Shown here: in pieces, positions 5,813 to 8,712 of the stretch
How positions within the stretch are numbered: position 1 is the first letter of the stretch
Layout: each line of letters opens with the position of its first letter
Origin: Chloroflexota bacterium
GTDB taxonomy: Bacteria; Chloroflexota; FW602-bin22; JACPRP01
Assembly: GCA_016210495.1 (NCBI GenBank)
Contig: JACQUC010000160.1
Coordinates: 1-8,712, forward strand
Length of the DNA: 8,712 bases
Direction: 5' to 3'
Program-made: the position numbers and the translations under genes
Notes under the pieces: model-generated
Told to the model about the DNA's origin: nothing
Databases searched by the model: none
Seen by the model: the letters and a program-made list of their open reading frames with translations, nothing else

Positions 5813-6967
5813 GTGTCCGAACATCAAGCCAAACTAAGCCAACGTTTGGAGAGTCAGACTATGAAAGCTGTAGCCATCTACCCTGGGCACCCGAAAAGCT
5901 GTCGCATAGTGGAGCTGGCGCCCCCGTGTCTTGAGGAGGTGCCTGGTGGGCGGGGAGTGCGGGTCAAAGTCCGGCAGGTAGGCGTCGACGGGACGGATAA
6001 GGAGCTGTACTTTGGAGAATATGGGGCGGCGCCAGCGGGCTACGACTTCCTGGTCGTCGGGCATGAGTCGTTGGGACGGGTAGTCGAAGTCGGCCCCAAG
6101 GTTAGCGAGTTGGCCCCCGGCGACCTTGTCGTGGCCACGGTGCGCCGTCCCGGTGGCTCGATCTATGACCAGATCGGCGCCTACGACATGACCACCGACG
6201 ATGTCTACTGCGAGCGTGGCATCAACCTGATGCACGGCTTCCTGACCGAATACTACGTGGATGCCCCCGAGTACCTCGTGAAAGTGCCGCCAGGTCTAAA
6301 GCACGTGGGCGTGTTGGTGGAACCAATGAGCGTGGCTCAAAAGGGAATCGTGCAGGCCTGCGAGATTCAGCGGCGACTTAAAGTATGGCAGCCGCGAAAG
6401 GCGGCGGTTATGGGAGCCGGCACGATCGGTCTGCTGGCCGCGCTCGCCTTGCGTCTGCGGGGCCTCGATGTGACCTCCTTCGCTCGCACCCCTCAACCCA
6501 ATCTAAACGCGTCGCTAGTGGAGGAAATCGGGGCGCGTTACGTGAGCTTACGTGAAGTTTCTCTACCTGCGGCGACGGCTGCATTTGGCCCGTTTGATCT
6601 CATCTTCGAGGCGAGTGGCTATTCGCCACTGGCATTTGAGGCAGCTCGAGCTGTCGCCAAAAACGGCATCCTGGTGCTCTCGTCGGTAACCGGCGGCGAG
6701 CGCAAAACAGAGGTCGATAGCGATCAGTTCAATCTCGAGTTTGTTCTCGGCAACAAGGTTATGTTTGGCTCCGTAAACGGGCATCGAGGTTACTTCGAAA
6801 CCGGCATCGCCGACTTCGCCTTGTCCGAAGCTGCCTGGCCTGGCTGGCTGGCCCGGCTGTTGACGCATTCCATCAGGGGCTTGGAGAACCACGCCGAACT
6901 GTTCCGTACTCTGTTGGAGGCCGACCAAGCCATCAAGGTTAATATGATCGTTAGCGACGATGATTGA
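5813..6967 (+). CDS. Glucose 1-dehydrogenase-like medium-chain dehydrogenase
   Basis: This 384-residue MDR-superfamily protein is most like archaeal and bacterial glucose 1-dehydrogenases (HGFLTEYYVDAPEYLVKVPPG, ERGI, and VLVEPMSVAQKG). The catalytic zinc ligands match the Asp-type set known from Haloferax glucose dehydrogenase: D59, H84 (GHES) and E170, with spacings of 25 and 86 residues. The structural-zinc lobe is eroded: where Sulfolobus-type enzymes have four cysteines, this one reads RRPGGSIYDQIGAYDMTTDD with only C133 close by, so that zinc is probably absent. The Rossmann motif is GAGTIG (201-206), and R225 after beta-2 hints at NADP preference. With the GTG start there is a 16-residue polar N-terminal extension. 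It overlaps the debranching gene by 8 nt, which suggests coupled translation. Expected reaction: oxidation of an aldose to its lactone with NAD(P)+. Confidence 0.86.
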   Translation: MSEHQAKLSQRLESQTMKAVAIYPGHPKSCRIVELAPPCLEEVPGGRGVRVKVRQVGVDGTDKELYFGEYGAAPAGYDFLVVGHESLGRVVEVGPKVSELAPGDLVVATVRRPGGSIYDQIGAYDMTTDDVYCERGINLMHGFLTEYYVDAPEYLVKVPPGLKHVGVLVEPMSVAQKGIVQACEIQRRLKVWQPRKAAVMGAGTIGLLAALALRLRGLDVTSFARTPQPNLNASLVEEIGARYVSLREVSLPAATAAFGPFDLIFEASGYSPLAFEAARAVAKNGILVLSSVTGGERKTEVDSDQFNLEFVLGNKVMFGSVNGHRGYFETGIADFALSEAAWPGWLARLLTHSIRGLENHAELFRTLLEADQAIKVNMIVSDDD

Positions 6968-8642
6968 GAACGTCATTGGATACCCAGCGAGCCGTTTGCC
7001 GATTCTACGTCTGGAGCGGACGGCCTTGCAGGACTTCGAATCCGCCCTTGGCTACGAGTGGTTGGTAACCAATGGCTTGGGCAGCTACGCCTCCGGCACG
7101 GTGCTGGGCGTCGATACGCGCCGTTATCACGGCCTCCTGATCGCGGCCCTGCAGCCGCCGGCCGGGCGCACGCTCTTGCTGGCCAGAATGCACGAAACGA
7201 TCGAAGTAGCCGATGGGGTTTACCCATTGCACGCAGCGGAGTACCACGACGGGACGATCCATCCCAATGGATACTTTTTTCTGGAAGGATTTTCGCTGAT
7301 TGGCACCTTACCGACGTGGCGATACCGGGTCGGTGATACCGTGCTCGAGAAAACTCTATGGCTGGCGCGTGGGCGAAACTCCGTTTTCGTCCGATACAAG
7401 CTTCTGTCGGGCCAGGGGCAGACTGCTCTGCGTCTTGCGCCATTTGTCGCCCATCGCGATTACCATTCGCAAACCCACGGCGACGCTGCTTGGCAGTTCG
7501 ATATTCAAGCCCAACCTGAAAGTTGCCGGATCGAGGCCTATACTCGGGCCACCCCTCTATGGCTTGCCCTGCAACGGGGGCGATTCGAAGAGACGGGGAT
7601 CTGGTATTGGCGCTTTCTTCATCGCCGGGAGCGTGAGAGCGGCCTTGATAGCCTGGAAGACCTTTTCACGCCGGGCACGTTCCACATCGAGCTCGCTCAA
7701 GGCGAGGAGGCGACCTTCATCGCCACCACCGATCGAGGTGATCTTGAGATCGAGCCGGCGCCGGGCATTAGTGGCGAGTACGCGCGTCAAGCGGCATTGC
7801 TCGATCAAGCAGGGGCGACGCCGGACGACCCGGTTCGTCAGCGCCTCGTCCTCGCCGCGGACCAGTTTCTCGTCCAGCGGGGAACCGCGGGACGCAGCGT
7901 GATCGCTGGCTACCACTGGTTCGCCGACTGGGGCCGAGACACAATGATTTCGCTGCCAGGGCTTTGCCTGGCCACGGGACGGGCTGAGGAGGCTCGAAAG
8001 GTACTTTCCACTTTCATGACCTTTCTCGATCAGGGTCTCCTCCCGAACCGCTTGCCAGATGAAGAAGATGTGCCCGAATACAATACCGTAGACGCAACGC
8101 TATGGCTTTTTGAAGCGATCGCCCGTTACGAGGGTGCCACGGGCGACCCCACGTTTGTCGATGAGATCCTGCCCTCTCTACAAAGCATCGTGGACTGGCA
8201 CGAGCGAGGCACCCGTCACGGGATCGCCGTGGACCACGGCGACGGACTTTTGCGGGCCGGCGCGCCAGGTCTTCAGCTTACCTGGATGGACGCCAAGGTT
8301 GGCGATTGGGTTGTCACGCCACGATGTGGCAAGCCGGTGGAGGTGCAGGCTCTCTGGTACAACGCGCTATGTCTTTTGGCTGGCTGGCGAAAGGAGCGCG
8401 GGAAAGACCCGACGCCATTTTTGGCCGAAGCTGAAAAGTGTCGCGTTAGCTTCAATCAACGCTTCTGGAACCCGACCCGCGGCTATTGCTACGACGTTGT
8501 GGACGGGCCTGATGGAAACGACCCGTCCCTGCGGCCGAATCAGTTGCTTGCCGCAAGCTTGAGCTACCCAGTACTAATGAAGCTTCGCCTCAAACCGCCC
8601 AGTGAGCGGTGGTACTACACAATGGTTTTCAAGAAAGGGTAA
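6960..8642 (+). pseudogene. Amylo-alpha-1,6-glucosidase (glycogen debranching type), C-terminally truncated
   Basis: The N-terminal beta domain is recognisable from EWLVTNGLGSYASGTVLG and VDTRRYHGLL (33-60). The C-terminal (alpha/alpha)6 barrel starts near residue 290 and includes GYHWFADWGRDT (317-328), YNTVDATLWLFEA (374-386), LTWMDAKVGDW and VEVQALWYNAL. This is the bacterial/archaeal amylo-1,6-glucosidase family, which removes 1,6-linked glucose branches from alpha-glucans. Family similarity runs to NQLLAASLSYPVL, ending at residue 539. The last 21 residues (from M540) look unrelated and end at TAA 8640-8642. Members are usually about 650-700 residues, so roughly the last quarter of the barrel is missing and activity is doubtful. 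A new ORF follows within 34 nt, suggesting an insertion or rearrangement. Start ATG 6960 overlaps the dehydrogenase stop by 8 nt. Confidence 0.82.
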
Positions 8643-8656
8643 AATAGCTGGTGGAG

Positions 8657-8663
8657 AAGGAGG
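8657..8663 (+). promoter_or_regulatory. Strong Shine-Dalgarno before the right-edge ORF
   Basis: AAGGAGG lies 12 nt before ATG 8676, 6 nt before an in-frame CTG (8670) and immediately next to TTG 8664. The perfect match shows that a gene starts here, but the spacing leaves the exact start codon open. Confidence 0.55.
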
Positions 8664-8675
8664 TTGATTCTGAGT

Positions 8676-8712
8676 ATGTGCAACATCAACGATTTGCTCC
8701 GCCAGCACGTCA
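8676..8712 (+). CDS. N-terminal start of an unidentified ORF (3'-partial), possibly of a mobile element
   Basis: Only twelve residues are visible: MCNINDLLRQHV. The pattern 'INDLLRQHV' resembles, from memory, the first residues of a widespread uncharacterised bacterial protein family that often appears in many copies per genome and continues with LEVECxDRLYLNGYVP. That similarity cannot be tested in twelve residues. Its position just after an abruptly truncated gene, with its own strong Shine-Dalgarno, fits an inserted element. A second frame from GTG 8651 is also open to the edge, so the frame choice rests on the Shine-Dalgarno alone. Confidence 0.4.
   Translation, partial: MCNINDLLRQHV

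Noticed and set aside
1..8712. tRNA, rRNA or CRISPR arrays
   Set aside because: No cloverleaf-like region, rRNA-like sequence or spaced direct-repeat array was seen on either strand.

Overview
The window (about 60% G+C by eye) is bacterial and densely coded. All genes read rightward, with short gaps or small overlaps. Nothing here fixes the taxon. The gene mix (Cys-rich SAM methyltransferase, bacterial glucose dehydrogenase of the RRPGGSIYD type, amylo-1,6-glucosidase) would fit Chloroflexota or a soil actinobacterium, but that is a guess. TGA ends several genes normally (185-187, 1003-1005, 1311-1313, 6965-6967), so UGA is not globally reassigned.

Region 1 (1-1770) looks like one translationally coupled operon. 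It has the tail of a possible radical SAM protein, a Cys-rich SAM-dependent methyltransferase overlapping it by ATGA, a small MerF/MerT-like membrane protein, and a lipoprotein rhodanese. The membrane-protein frame is split by an in-frame TGA at 1059-1061. That TGA sits where MerF/MerT proteins carry a metal-binding Cys, giving a CxxU motif, and it is followed by a good bacterial SECIS hairpin with loop GGUCU. I read it as a probable selenoprotein that conventional ORF calling would miss. The rhodanese has both a 4-bp tandem duplication that shifts the frame and an in-frame TGA, so as written it is broken; its TGA has no convincing SECIS. Together the genes suggest a thiol/selenol-based metal or metalloid (Hg, As, Se) handling system. 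This function is inferred.

Region 2 (1771-1942) is non-coding. It holds a 91-nt imperfect palindrome (1800-1890) with three nested perfect stems and an inner hairpin, and then a weak promoter candidate.

Region 3 (1943-8642) holds an MFS permease, a cyclase-family (kynurenine formamidase-like) metal hydrolase, a GMC flavin oxidoreductase, a glucose 1-dehydrogenase-like enzyme and an amylo-1,6-glucosidase. The last three form a tight group (11-nt gap, then 8-nt overlap) that fits release of sugars from an alpha-glucan and their oxidation. The glucosidase loses its family sequence at about residue 539, gains 21 unrelated residues and stops. A new ORF with a strong Shine-Dalgarno starts just after it (8676) and runs off the window, which suggests an insertion or rearrangement breakpoint near 8577.
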